A stretch of 64,000 nt of DNA, from NCBI RefSeq assembly GCF_024713945.1, contig NC_134684.1:1655001-1719000 (forward strand), read 5' to 3'. Shown here piece by piece: positions 14,701-27,360 of the stretch. The translations under genes and the position numbers were made by a program. The DNA comes from Dermatophagoides farinae (Eukaryota > Arthropoda > Arachnida > Sarcoptiformes > Pyroglyphidae). The notes under the pieces are model-generated. The model saw only the letters and a program-made list of their open reading frames with translations, was not told the DNA's origin and made no database searches. The first letter of the stretch is position 1; the number at the start of each line of letters is the position of its first letter.

Positions 14701-14780
14701 TCAAACATAGCTGTCAAAAACAATTTATTTTCTCATGGTTATTCATTACCATTGTGGTCAGCTTTCGTTTAAAATTATGA
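11731..14780 (+). CDS. Secreted/membrane Cys-rich arthropod protein (DUF7042-7045 type)
   Basis: An uncharacterised arthropod extracellular protein of unknown function. Eight exons (11731-12266, 12360-12427, 12553-12639, 13076-13249, 13357-13816, 13879-14024, 14092-14313, 14371-14780) join to 700 residues. After a hydrophobic segment (LHLSIIFATIIICLLSTF) comes a first Cys-rich module opening ECRFPEHWWGSWFQKGV. Repeated modules follow with CPFSGPFTFSY, ECLADWKEGSYRYLVGK, PCELSGIFSIRTRMPYSY and CRGGWKENNTQYFLV. This order matches the insect family given DUF7044/7042/7043/7045 names; that match is from memory. The C-terminus is a short hydrophobic stretch that could be a GPI signal or membrane anchor. 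The start is uncertain: ATG 11731 leaves 90 hydrophilic residues before the hydrophobic segment, while ATG 12001 makes that segment a normal signal peptide. The donor at 13249 could instead lie at 13243, in the same phase. Confidence 0.82.
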
Positions 14781-15709
14781 TAACGATGCTCAAACAATCA
14801 ATCATTCAATCTGTCTTTGTCTTTCCAATTCAATTCAAATTTTTCATCGAATCATTGATTCAATGGAATGCTTGGCCAAATTCATGCTGGACCAAATAAT
14901 TGTTTTTTTTTATTTTATTTCATCGTATCAATTCCTGTGGTTGTGATATTTTACTAAGACAAATGTATTTGTATATCTGGTTGCTGCCTATTTTTTTTTT
15001 GTCTATGGATATGCCATAAATTCATTCATAGCCGATATATATAAATATGAAATCTCATCAATTGTAGCGAGCAAAAAAAAAATCAATATGAGATTTTTTT
15101 TTACCTTTTTTTCTATTAGAAACATTTTTGTAAATATTATTTTTGCAATTTTATCTTTTGTAGATAATCAGCCTAAATTTTTATAGAATTTATCTTTATC
15201 ACACACATACACATATTTACGTAAATCGCCTCTGCCGGCAATTCACTAGTCCAATTTTTGTATTTTTTTATGTATCCATATAGTAAACATTGCGAATGTG
15301 TGTGTGTGTGTGTGTGATGGTATTTATATCAAGATCAAGATCAATCGATTTAAATAATGTGTGATTCGAATGCTTTTAAAAGTATTCTCTGTATATCATT
15401 ATCAGATCATCATGTATGTTTTGTAAATTTTTTTCAATAACATCAGGCCATACATCAAACTAAACCATAGGCCTTGTTTTTCATGATAAATAAACAAAAA
15501 AAAAAAATAAATAAATCATTTTTTAAAAGGATAAAGATCTTTATTGAAAAAGAATTTTTAAAATAGAATTATACAAAAGTGTCTTGTATGTCTTCTTCCT
15601 ATGCCGAATGGTGTATGGTTTCATATATTCAAATCATCACAACTACCAAAACAGAATTTTTCATCGGTTAACATTCGTTTTTTTATATGTAAACGTAACT
15701 CAAAATTAT
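14781..15709. other. Convergent 3' flanks (Cys-rich protein and TER94)
   Basis: No gene is seen. AATAAA-like signals lie near 15488-15513, and there is a TG repeat at about 15298-15316. It probably contains the two 3' UTRs. Confidence 0.5.
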
Positions 15710-19273
<3,564 letters not shown>

Positions 19274-19997
19274 TTACAACAATCCACTTGATTCATCATG
19301 AGTGAATGAAAAGAAAAATCCAAGAATAGTTAGAAAGACGACAGTGTTGCCCAACAATACAAGAACACAAGCACCGGGTACTATCTATTGATGGAAATTT
19401 TTCATGAAAAAAAGGCAAAATTTTTTTTTTTTAGAATAAAGATTTCAAACAAAAAACCATATTGACTAACCGTAGGATTTTCAGGAGGTGCTCGTGCCAA
19501 TACAATTGGTAAACCATATGCTGAGATGACAATAATGGCCGTAAAAAATAGGGCCACATCTTTGGCAGCTGTAGAATAGGTGCTATTATTTTCCATATAA
19601 CGATTCGCAACCAATACAGGTAATGGTGATAATATGTAGAATATAACGACAAAGAATGGCCACCAAACACTAAAAAAGAGAATCAGAATTAGATTATGGC
19701 AAAAGATGAAAATAAATAATCACTTACGCTCCAAATGTTGGTGATGCACAGCTAAGAATGACCAATGTCATTCCAACCGAACCAAGAAAAGCCAAAACGA
19801 CAAGTCTATTTGCATGAAATGAAGAACATTGTTAATTGAAATAATCCTGAATTCTATACACAGAAAAAAAATTCTTACTCTAATCATTTAATGGGTGGAC
19901 CATTGAATCGTCATATGGTGAGAGAAAAAAGGGAAAATTACAAGGGAAAATATTCAAACAAACAAAATCCAATGACAATACCTTTAAGTCCAGCCAT
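19274..19997 (-). CDS. Vps55/LEPROT family endosomal membrane protein
   Basis: Four-helix membrane protein of the Vps55/OB-RGRP family, which in yeast works with Vps68 in late-endosome trafficking and in mammals limits surface levels of receptors. Exons are 19982-19997 (MAGLK plus one base), probably a single base at 19879, then 19728-19805, 19471-19669 and 19274-19384, giving 134 residues against about 131 in humans. Recognisable parts are LVVLAFLGSVGMTLVILSC, the conserved YILSPLP, the middle helix AISAYGLPIVLARAP-type (VISAYGLPIVLARAP) and GNTVVFLTILGFFF. Joining the first long exon directly to 19805 breaks the frame by one base; a one-nucleotide exon with proper splice sites restores it exactly. 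A non-canonical splice site or an assembly error could also explain this. Confidence 0.9.
19879..19879 (-). other. Candidate one-nucleotide exon of the Vps55 gene
   Basis: On the minus strand this single A is preceded by an ATTAG acceptor and followed by a GTAAGA donor. The flanking introns would be 102 nt (19880-19981) and 73 nt (19806-19878), normal sizes here. From the first donor to this acceptor there is no other AG. Including the base gives MAGLK-E-LVVLAF, the right length against the fly and human proteins. Confidence 0.45.
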
Positions 19998-20251
19998 ATT
20001 GTATTTGAAATTAAATTAAAAATTTTATCCAATAAAAATGTAGAGCATTAACGAGAAAACGAAATTCAATTTTATTAAACTTTTGGTTAATAAATATTCG
20101 GTCAAAACACAATAATTGAATACACACACACACAGCTGTTGATGACAGATATGTTTTGTGTATTTCCATAAAAGACGTTTCACTTATATAAATGACATGT
20201 GACTTTTGGATTTTAGCAAAAAAAAAAAAAATTTTTTTTACGAATAAATAC
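19998..20251. promoter_or_regulatory. Short head-to-head intergenic region (Vps55 / PYROXD1)
   Basis: The two start codons are 254 bp apart on opposite strands, so both promoters must fit here, in one shared or two overlapping units. There is a CA repeat near 20120-20133 but no clear TATA box or other element that I can name. Confidence 0.45.
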
Positions 20252-21736
20252 ATGGATCCATTGATTGTTATCGGTGGTGGTATTGCCGGTGTTACTTGTG
20301 CTAAAACATTTTCAATAGATCGACCAAATCATCGTGTAATTCTTGTTTCAGCATCGGCTGTAGTGAAAACGATTGCAAATCTTAAAACATTAGGACGATC
20401 CATCGATATGTTCGATGTAATTGAACAGAATGCTAATTCATTGAAATCATCCAATTTACAAGTGTTGATGAACAAAAAAGTCATTCGATTAGATTCCAAT
20501 GGACATAGAATTCAATTGGATGATGGACAATGGTTGAAATATAGTAAACTATGTATCTGTACTGGAGCTAAACCTCGAACGATTAAAGTCGATGATCAAG
20601 ATGCTCGACAATTCATCAGATATATCCGTGATACACAGACAGCGAAATATTTTACAAAACTTTTAGCTGGATCTCGTCGTATCATTGTAGCGGGTAATGG
20701 TGGTATTGCCACTGAAGTTGTCTATGCTGTTGAAAATGTTGAAATTATTTGGGCCATTCGTGAAACAACAATTGGTGCCGTATTTTTCGATGCAGGTGCT
20801 GCGAAATTTTTCACCGAATTTTTAAACGACCATGGAACCACCACCAAACAAGAAACAACCGGTAAACCAATAAAACGTGCCCGTTTTGGTCAAATTGATA
20901 TCGACGACAATTTATTCAAAAATGAATTTGGTATTTCACTAGGACCGGATTGGTCACAAGGATTAAATTTAAAAGGACGTGAATCACGAAAAAAGGTGAT
21001 GATTGAAACTAAAGTTGAAATAGTTAATGTTTATCGTACAATCGAATCGATACCAGATATTATTTCGAATAAAATGGATCTCGATAAAAATGGACCCTGG
21101 AATATTTATGTTGAACTTACGAATGGAAAAATATTTGGCTGTGATATGATAATCGTTGCAATCGGAGTCACGCCAAATAGTGATGTTTTTGTTGATGATA
21201 AAAATTATTTAAGTTTACAATTAGCCACCGATAAAGGCATTCTAATTGATCGAGAAATGCGTACAAATCTAAATGATATATATGCAGCCGGTGATGTTTG
21301 TACGGTAAATTGGCCACAATCATCTCATTGGTTTCAGATGCGTTTATGGACTCAAGCACGTCAAATGGGTTTCTATGCTGCCAAATGTATTCAATGGCAT
21401 ATGAATCTGATAAATAGTGATAATCCAAATCTTTACTTTAATTTCGATGTATTTGCACATGTGACACAATTTTTTGGATTCCGGACCATATTACTTGGAC
21501 TGTATGATGGACAAAAAATGAATACCGATGATTATAAGATTTTATGTCGAGTAATACCACGAGAAGTATATATTAAAGTCATACTTAAAAATGGACAAAT
21601 GAAAGGTGCCATTTTAATTGGTGATAATAATCTTGAAGAGACTTTTGAATTTTTAATCTATAATCAAATTGATTTAACACGTTTCGGTGATCACCTGCTT
21701 GATGATCATTTAGATGTTGAAGATTTTTTTGATTAA
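20252..21736 (+). CDS. Pyroxd1: PYROXD1-like pyridine nucleotide-disulfide oxidoreductase
   Basis: FAD/NAD(P)H-dependent oxidoreductase of the PYROXD1 family. The human enzyme protects the catalytic RTCB subunit of the tRNA ligase from oxidation. It is a single-exon gene of 494 residues, near the human 500. The N-terminal FAD-binding Rossmann motif is PLIVIGGGIAGVTCAKTF. A second dinucleotide fold has RRIIVAGNGGIATEVVYAVE followed by WAIRETTIGAVFFDAGAA, a PYROXD1 signature. The FAD-closing motif is NDIYAAGDVCTVNW. As in PYROXD1, no redox-active CxxxxC pair is apparent in the Rossmann region. ATG 20252 directly precedes the FAD motif and an upstream in-frame extension would be poly-Lys/Phe, so this start is preferred. 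It lies 186 bp upstream of TIM21. Confidence 0.93.
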   Translation: MDPLIVIGGGIAGVTCAKTFSIDRPNHRVILVSASAVVKTIANLKTLGRSIDMFDVIEQNANSLKSSNLQVLMNKKVIRLDSNGHRIQLDDGQWLKYSKLCICTGAKPRTIKVDDQDARQFIRYIRDTQTAKYFTKLLAGSRRIIVAGNGGIATEVVYAVENVEIIWAIRETTIGAVFFDAGAAKFFTEFLNDHGTTTKQETTGKPIKRARFGQIDIDDNLFKNEFGISLGPDWSQGLNLKGRESRKKVMIETKVEIVNVYRTIESIPDIISNKMDLDKNGPWNIYVELTNGKIFGCDMIIVAIGVTPNSDVFVDDKNYLSLQLATDKGILIDREMRTNLNDIYAAGDVCTVNWPQSSHWFQMRLWTQARQMGFYAAKCIQWHMNLINSDNPNLYFNFDVFAHVTQFFGFRTILLGLYDGQKMNTDDYKILCRVIPREVYIKVILKNGQMKGAILIGDNNLEETFEFLIYNQIDLTRFGDHLLDDHLDVEDFFD

Positions 21737-21922
21737 AATTATGATTTGAAAAAAAAAATTTTTTTAATCCACAAATCTGACCTTTTTTCCAACTGTAGAT
21801 GGCGTTGATTGTTTCGTGAAAACATATGAGATTTACAATTTCATGGAATCGATAATCAAATCAAAAAAAATATTACAACAATTCTTGATTCAATATTGAA
21901 AACAATCAAAACACATGTGACA

Positions 21923-22600
21923 ATGATAATACCATGTCGTAAACATGTAAGCTATTTGCTTACTAGATTTATTGAAAATCATCATCATTCTTCATCAACA
22001 AAATTAATCAATGCGAATAACCGAATCATTTGGTATTCGATCTGTGATCATTTTTCATCATCATCATCATCAACAAATGATTCAAAATCTCGTATTACAA
22101 CAATCAATTCGAAACGACAAAATGAACTGTCTAAGGAAGTTAAAATGACGGAAAAAATAAAACAGACCACTAAAGATGGTATGAACATTACGGTCGTTGT
22201 ATTGGGTGTCGGTATATTTAGTTTTGTCATCTATTCAATATTCAAGGAATTTTTCTCATCCAAATCACCAACATCAATATTTGCTTGTGCATTGAAAAAA
22301 TGTAAAAATGATCCAAGAATAACGGAATTGCTTGGCGAACCAATCAAAGGTCATGGAGAGATGACAGCTCGTCGCCGTGCTCGTCATGTTACATCAGTAG
22401 AATATGAAAAAAATGGTCGAACATTTATACGTGTAAGATTTTATCTAAAAGGTAGCCGTAATACTGCAACTGTTGAATGTGAAACGTTAAAAGATTCGCC
22501 ACGATCACATTTTCGTTATTTATTTGTACAAACAGATTCATATCCACCCGAAATGATAGTCATTGAAGATAATCGATTGTTAGATGATCATCAATTATAA
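21923..22600 (+). CDS. Timm21: Mitochondrial TIM23-complex subunit Tim21
   Basis: Inner-membrane protein of the presequence translocase that links TIM23 to the TOM complex and to respiratory chain assembly. Intronless, 225 residues. An N-terminal Arg/His/Ser-rich stretch of about 80 residues looks like a mitochondrial presequence. One membrane span follows (ITVVVLGVGIFSFVIYSIF), then KEFFSSKSPTSIFACALKKC and GEPIKGHGEMTARRRARHV, which are the Tim21 signature blocks. The intermembrane-space domain ends YLFVQTDSYPPEMIVIEDNR. ATG 21923 is the first methionine with a presequence-like continuation. The 3' end converges with the coiled-coil gene 158 bp away. Confidence 0.92.
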   Translation: MIIPCRKHVSYLLTRFIENHHHSSSTKLINANNRIIWYSICDHFSSSSSSTNDSKSRITTINSKRQNELSKEVKMTEKIKQTTKDGMNITVVVLGVGIFSFVIYSIFKEFFSSKSPTSIFACALKKCKNDPRITELLGEPIKGHGEMTARRRARHVTSVEYEKNGRTFIRVRFYLKGSRNTATVECETLKDSPRSHFRYLFVQTDSYPPEMIVIEDNRLLDDHQL

Positions 22601-22758
22601 TTGATTTTTTTTTTAATTTTGCATGAATCAAATAAAAAAATATAATAAATTAGTTTATGATTTATGAATTATTATCAAATGAGCTATAACAAATTTAACG
22701 AATACAAATCATTTTATACATGAATAAAATGTTCAATTACATTTTATCAATAAAGTAA

Positions 22759-24833
22759 TCATATTAGATCAAAGTTAAAGGGCCCATGTCCATTAGAATT
22801 TGATTTTCTAATTGGTTTTTCGGGTAGATCCTCAAAATGTGTATGATGACGATGATGATGATGATGATGATTTTGATGTTGTTTTTTATCATCCATTAAT
22901 TCCTGGATAATTTTGGCAAATTTATTTTTTAGTAAATTTAAATCTTGATCATGACGATCTTTCAATGAATGAATATGTTGTCGATATTTGTTTGTTTTCA
23001 CCCTATACTGAACCGTTTCCTCTTCTTTATTAAGTAATTGAATTCGAAGTAAATCAAGTTCGGATTCAAATTGATCACGAATATCTTTCATTTCTTTTTC
23101 ATATTTTAATCGTAAATTGGTCATTATTTTGGCTTTTTCTTCGGGCAGCATTACGTTGTTTTCATTGAATTCTTTCAGATCTAGTAACGCCGGTAATGGT
23201 TTCTTTTTGTTATTTGTAACCAAAGACGGGGATGATTTTGAATGTACCGGGATGTCCATCATATGTCCATTGTTGTTGTCCATTTCGATTAGATCACTTC
23301 GGCTTGATGTACTTGAAATACTTGAATTACGCATTCGAGATTCAATGATGGCCTTCTCCAATTGTCGTTTAGCATCATCCATACGATCAATCTGTGTTTG
23401 TATATGTTGTTCACGATTAATTGAGAACGATTTCAGTGAACGATATAAATCAATCAATTTCTCAAATCGAACATCAAATTTCGGTGATGAAGATTCGATC
23501 AATTATTTTCTTCGTCGTCATTGTTTTCAAAAAAATTGACAATTTTATCAATATCTTCTTGTAGTTTATGTTCCCATTCACTTTTTAGTTTTCGCATAGA
23601 ATCATCGAATTCTTTCAACATATTCGATTCGGTACGTTCTTTGGCACTTTGAATTTCTTGTTGTAACTTTGATTTGAAATCGGTTTCTAATTTTTTTAGT
23701 TTTTCCTGAAAATAATTAGCTTCTTGTTTATATTTAAGTAGAATATTACAATTTTCAATCAGTTCATCATCTTTTGCTTGTATTGTTTTGGTTAATTTTT
23801 CAATTCTAGTTTCATAATCAGTACGAATATTATTCATTTCTTTATGATGTCTGATTTTAAGCGTCTCAAACCATTTCATCTGTTCATCACTATTAAGATT
23901 TCGATTGTCGCCTTTTTGTAATTCATTCAGTTGATATTCAAGTGAACTAACTTTTGATTCAAACATTGACGCTAGCCGTCGTTCACTTTCACGTCCATCA
24001 CGTTCTTCTTTTAATTGTTTTTCAAGTTTTTGAATTTTTACACATTGTGAATTGATTAAGCCAGCATTTTCTTCATTTAGTTGATAAAGTTTATGATATT
24101 TAGCCTGTAATAATCGATAATTTGTATTTATCTGTGCAAATTCTTGTTTTAACATGCAAAGATCTTTAATATGTACATCATTTAGTGAAAGATCCTGATT
24201 ATTGTGAAGTAAAAATTTGGGTGATTGTTGTAAAATATTTTCTTCATCATCATCATGATTATTGTTGAAATTATGATCAGTCGAAAGGGATAAATTATCA
24301 CTGTGGCTACCGCCATCATCGTTATCAAGACTTTCAACATCTTGAATTGTACATTCTTCTTCTTCGACAATATTTTTGAAATTATTTTTATAATTGTATC
24401 TATTTAATAGACCATTAACCATTGTTTGTTGATTTCGGTTAATCAGTGGTGTCGATGTATTTACATGAACATTCGATTCATTATTGAGTATTGATGATGA
24501 TGGTTTTTTATCAAAACTATTTTGTTTGTAATTTAGTTTACTAATGAAAAATGTATTATTATCATCATAATCGCTCGTTTGTCGTATATCGGTTATATCA
24601 TCGAAAGCAGTGGATAATATACCTTCAATCTGTAAACGGTTAGAAGGCATTTAAATTAATTATTATATTCAATTAAAATTATCATTTAGACATGCCTCTT
24701 TTTGTTGGTTGAAAAATTCATCCGGATCCAAATGGTTAACATTATCATTTTTTGTCACAAGATTATCAAGTATGGCATCGATACTAAATGATGATGATGA
24801 TGATGGTAGTCTTTCATGAAGATATTGGTCCAT
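22759..24833 (-). CDS. Unrecognised long coiled-coil protein, with a frame break
   Basis: I do not recognise the family. The style (low-complexity N-terminus, long heptad-rich body) resembles centrosomal or cytoskeletal coiled-coil proteins. Exon 1 is 24696-24833 (MDQYLHERLP..., 46 codons). A 66-nt intron with a GC donor (GCATGT) and an AG acceptor joins it in phase to 24629, giving NQQKE-IEGILSTAF. A GT choice nearby would run into a stop. The frame then runs to a TGA at 23499-23501. The coiled coil resumes one frame over (IESSSPKFDVRFEKLIDLYR...) and continues to 22759, ending GPFNFDLI after a His-rich run. No intron of sensible size can link the two halves, so this is a -1-type break, an assembly error or two overlapping genes. 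The second half has no ATG at its start, which argues for one gene. Confidence 0.7.
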
Positions 24834-25668
24834 AATGTTGAAAATTTTGATTTTGACATTTGTTATTTGTTATTTATTATGAATTACATTACATTGAAAA
24901 AAAAATGAGAACCACACACTGCCGCTACAATTTTTTAATGGTGGCCATGGTGAAAAACAATAAACAGTGACAATGAAATAGCACAAGGTTCGTTTTTTTT
25001 TTACGCGCTCATTTATAAATGAACCCACACAGACACACACACACACATATTGCAATAACAACAAGTGATTGAGAATGCGCGCGGTATTCAATTCTATTGT
25101 AACTTTCAATGGTCCACACCAACAACAACATCAATGCTTGCTACTTCTTCCATTGTATCGATTGAAATGGTTTCACAAATAAGAGGGGTGGTGGGGGTAT
25201 TATTACCCATTAATGATCTTGGCCTATAATTTTAAACATTAAAAAAAAATCTGGTCATCATATGTTATCCAGATGTTAGAACAAACATATAGAGATTATA
25301 TTACATTTTATTGGTTTGGATGAGATTGAATTCTCTGGTTTTATTCATTTTTTAAAAATGGATATATTATTTTGATTTAATGCTGAGAGCATATAAAAAT
25401 TATCCAGTTCTATTCTGTGTGATTTACCCATGATTTTTTTCTCAACATCTTTTTCTCTTATTCGCATCATTCATGTATCACTGCTCATGGTAAACACAGT
25501 TTTGCCCTCTATCGTCTGTTATTAGCAAAATTATCATGTTCGGTTATAATACGGGTACATCATCATCATCATATTGAAGATTTGTTTTTGTGTACTTTCG
25601 ATTCAAACAATTTTTAAATTTTTTCCTGTTCACATCGAAAATCTTTTCAAAAAATAAAATAAATCATC
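24834..25668. promoter_or_regulatory. Divergent intergenic region (coiled-coil gene / thiolase)
   Basis: Both neighbours start outward from this 835-bp gap. It has a CA repeat (about 25029-25048), the 10-mer ACGCGCTCAT at 25003-25012 followed by TTATAAAT, and a CGCGC word near 25077. No coding exon was found. Confidence 0.4.
25003..25012 (-). promoter_or_regulatory. Shared CG-rich 10-mer upstream of the coiled-coil gene
   Basis: This is the same ACGCGCTCAT word as at 18748-18757, here 170 bp upstream of the minus-strand start at 24833 and beside a TATA-like TTTATAAAT. Its function is inferred, not shown. Confidence 0.3.
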
Positions 25669-27064
25669 ATGTCATCACTTGTTCGAGGTAAAATCATCAT
25701 CATTTATTTAAATCTATTAGAATTATCTCACCTGTGTTTATTTTTTTTTTATAAAGGTGTTTTCATTGTTGGAGCCAAGCGGACACCTTTCGGTACATTT
25801 GGTGGTAAAATCAAAGATGTTGGCTCAGTTGATTTAGCAAAAATCTCAGCACAAGCAGCCATTGCACAATCGAAAATCGATCCGAAATCAATTGAATCCG
25901 TTAATGTTGGTAATATTATTCAAGGATCACAAACAAATGGTCCATACATTTCTCGACATGTTGCTCTGGGTGTTGGTTGCGGTATCGAAGTTCCTTGTTT
26001 GACCGTCAATCGTCTTTGTGGTTCTGGATTTCAGGCCGTAGTTAACTGTGCACAAGATATCGTGATGAGAGATGCCGAAATTTCATTGGCAGTCGGCACA
26101 GAAAGTATGAGCCAGGCTCCATTTGTCGTAAGTTGAAAAAAACAAATGTGACATTGGATCACTTGTTGACTTTACCACGTTATTAGTTACGAGAATCTAG
26201 ATTCGGCGTCAAATTCAGTCAAGCTCCAGTAATTGAATGTGCTCTGTGGTCATCATTGACTGATTCATATGTTAAAATGCCTATGGCTATCACAGCAGAA
26301 AATCTTGCCGCTAAATATAATATTACCCGTGAAGATTGTGATAAATTTTCATTGACCACACAACAACGTTGGGCTGAAGCTCATAAAGCCGGTAAATTCA
26401 ATGATGAAATTGTTGGTGTCCCCATCAAAGTAAAAGGCAAAGATGCATTGTTCGATATGGATGAACATCCACGACCTGATGCCACCATGGAACAATTAGC
26501 TAAATTGAAACCTGTATTTAAAAAAGATGGTGTGGTCACTGCAGGCAATGCTTCTGGTGTTAATGATGGTGCCGGTGCATTGGTTTTAGCCAGTGAAGAT
26601 GCCGTCAAAAAACATTCATTAGCACCAATGGCTCGTGTTGTCGGTTATGCAAGTGTTGGTGTTGATCCAACAATCATGGGAATAGGTCCAGCACCGTCCA
26701 TCCGAAAAGTGTTACAAAACAATAATCTAACATTGGAACAGATTGATGTCATCGAAGTGAATGAAGCTTTTGCTGCACAATTTTTGGCCGTAGCTAAAGA
26801 TTTGGGATTGGATCTGAACAAAACAAATGTTAATGGTGGTGCCGTTGCTATTGGTCATCGTAAGTTTTTTTTTTTTTTGATTCATAATTTCGTTTGTGCG
26901 TTTAAAAAAAATATTCCCATTTTATAGCATTGGCTGCATCTGGTGCCCGTATTTTGGCCAATCTTATTTACGAATTAAAACGACGTAATGGTAAATATGC
27001 TATCGGATCGGCTTGTATTGGTGGTGGTCAAGGTATTGCCGTTCTCATCGAAAACATTAATTGA
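25669..27064 (+). CDS. Mitochondrial 3-ketoacyl-CoA thiolase (ACAA2 type)
   Basis: Catalyses the last step of fatty acid beta-oxidation, thiolytic cleavage of 3-ketoacyl-CoA to acetyl-CoA. Four exons (25669-25687, 25757-26127, 26187-26859, 26928-27064) give 399 residues, against 397 in human ACAA2. The acylated cysteine is in NRLCGSGFQ. The catalytic histidine is in [13 protein letters not shown], built across the last intron, and the second catalytic cysteine is in CIGGGQG. The N-terminus [19 protein letters not shown] matches the mammalian MALLRGVFVVAAKRTPFG, where the targeting signal is not cleaved. [24 protein letters not shown] places it with ACAA2 rather than ACAT1 or the peroxisomal ACAA1. 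It converges with vinculin, with 296 bp between stops. Confidence 0.95.
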
Positions 27065-27360
27065 ACATTTTATCAATGGAAAAAATGAATAAATATAAGA
27101 TGCTTTTTTGTGTTTTATCATTATTTTTCTGTTTTTTAAAATTCATAAATAATATATAATAATCGTGTTGAAACAATTAAAATTGGCACAAAACTTTCCA
27201 AACAAAAATCAATCAATTTCAATCAATCATTCACTCAATAATATAATAATAATAATAATAAAATTTACAATAATCAATCAATAATGTGAATTCATTTTTT
27301 TTTTTGTTGTTGCATTTTTTTTTTTTGGTCATGTTTTGTGTGCGAGTTTTGTTTTTTTTT

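Noticed and set aside
23500-23570. A 31-nt intron to join the two coiled-coil frames
   Set aside because: It is too short and leads to a frame with an early stop.
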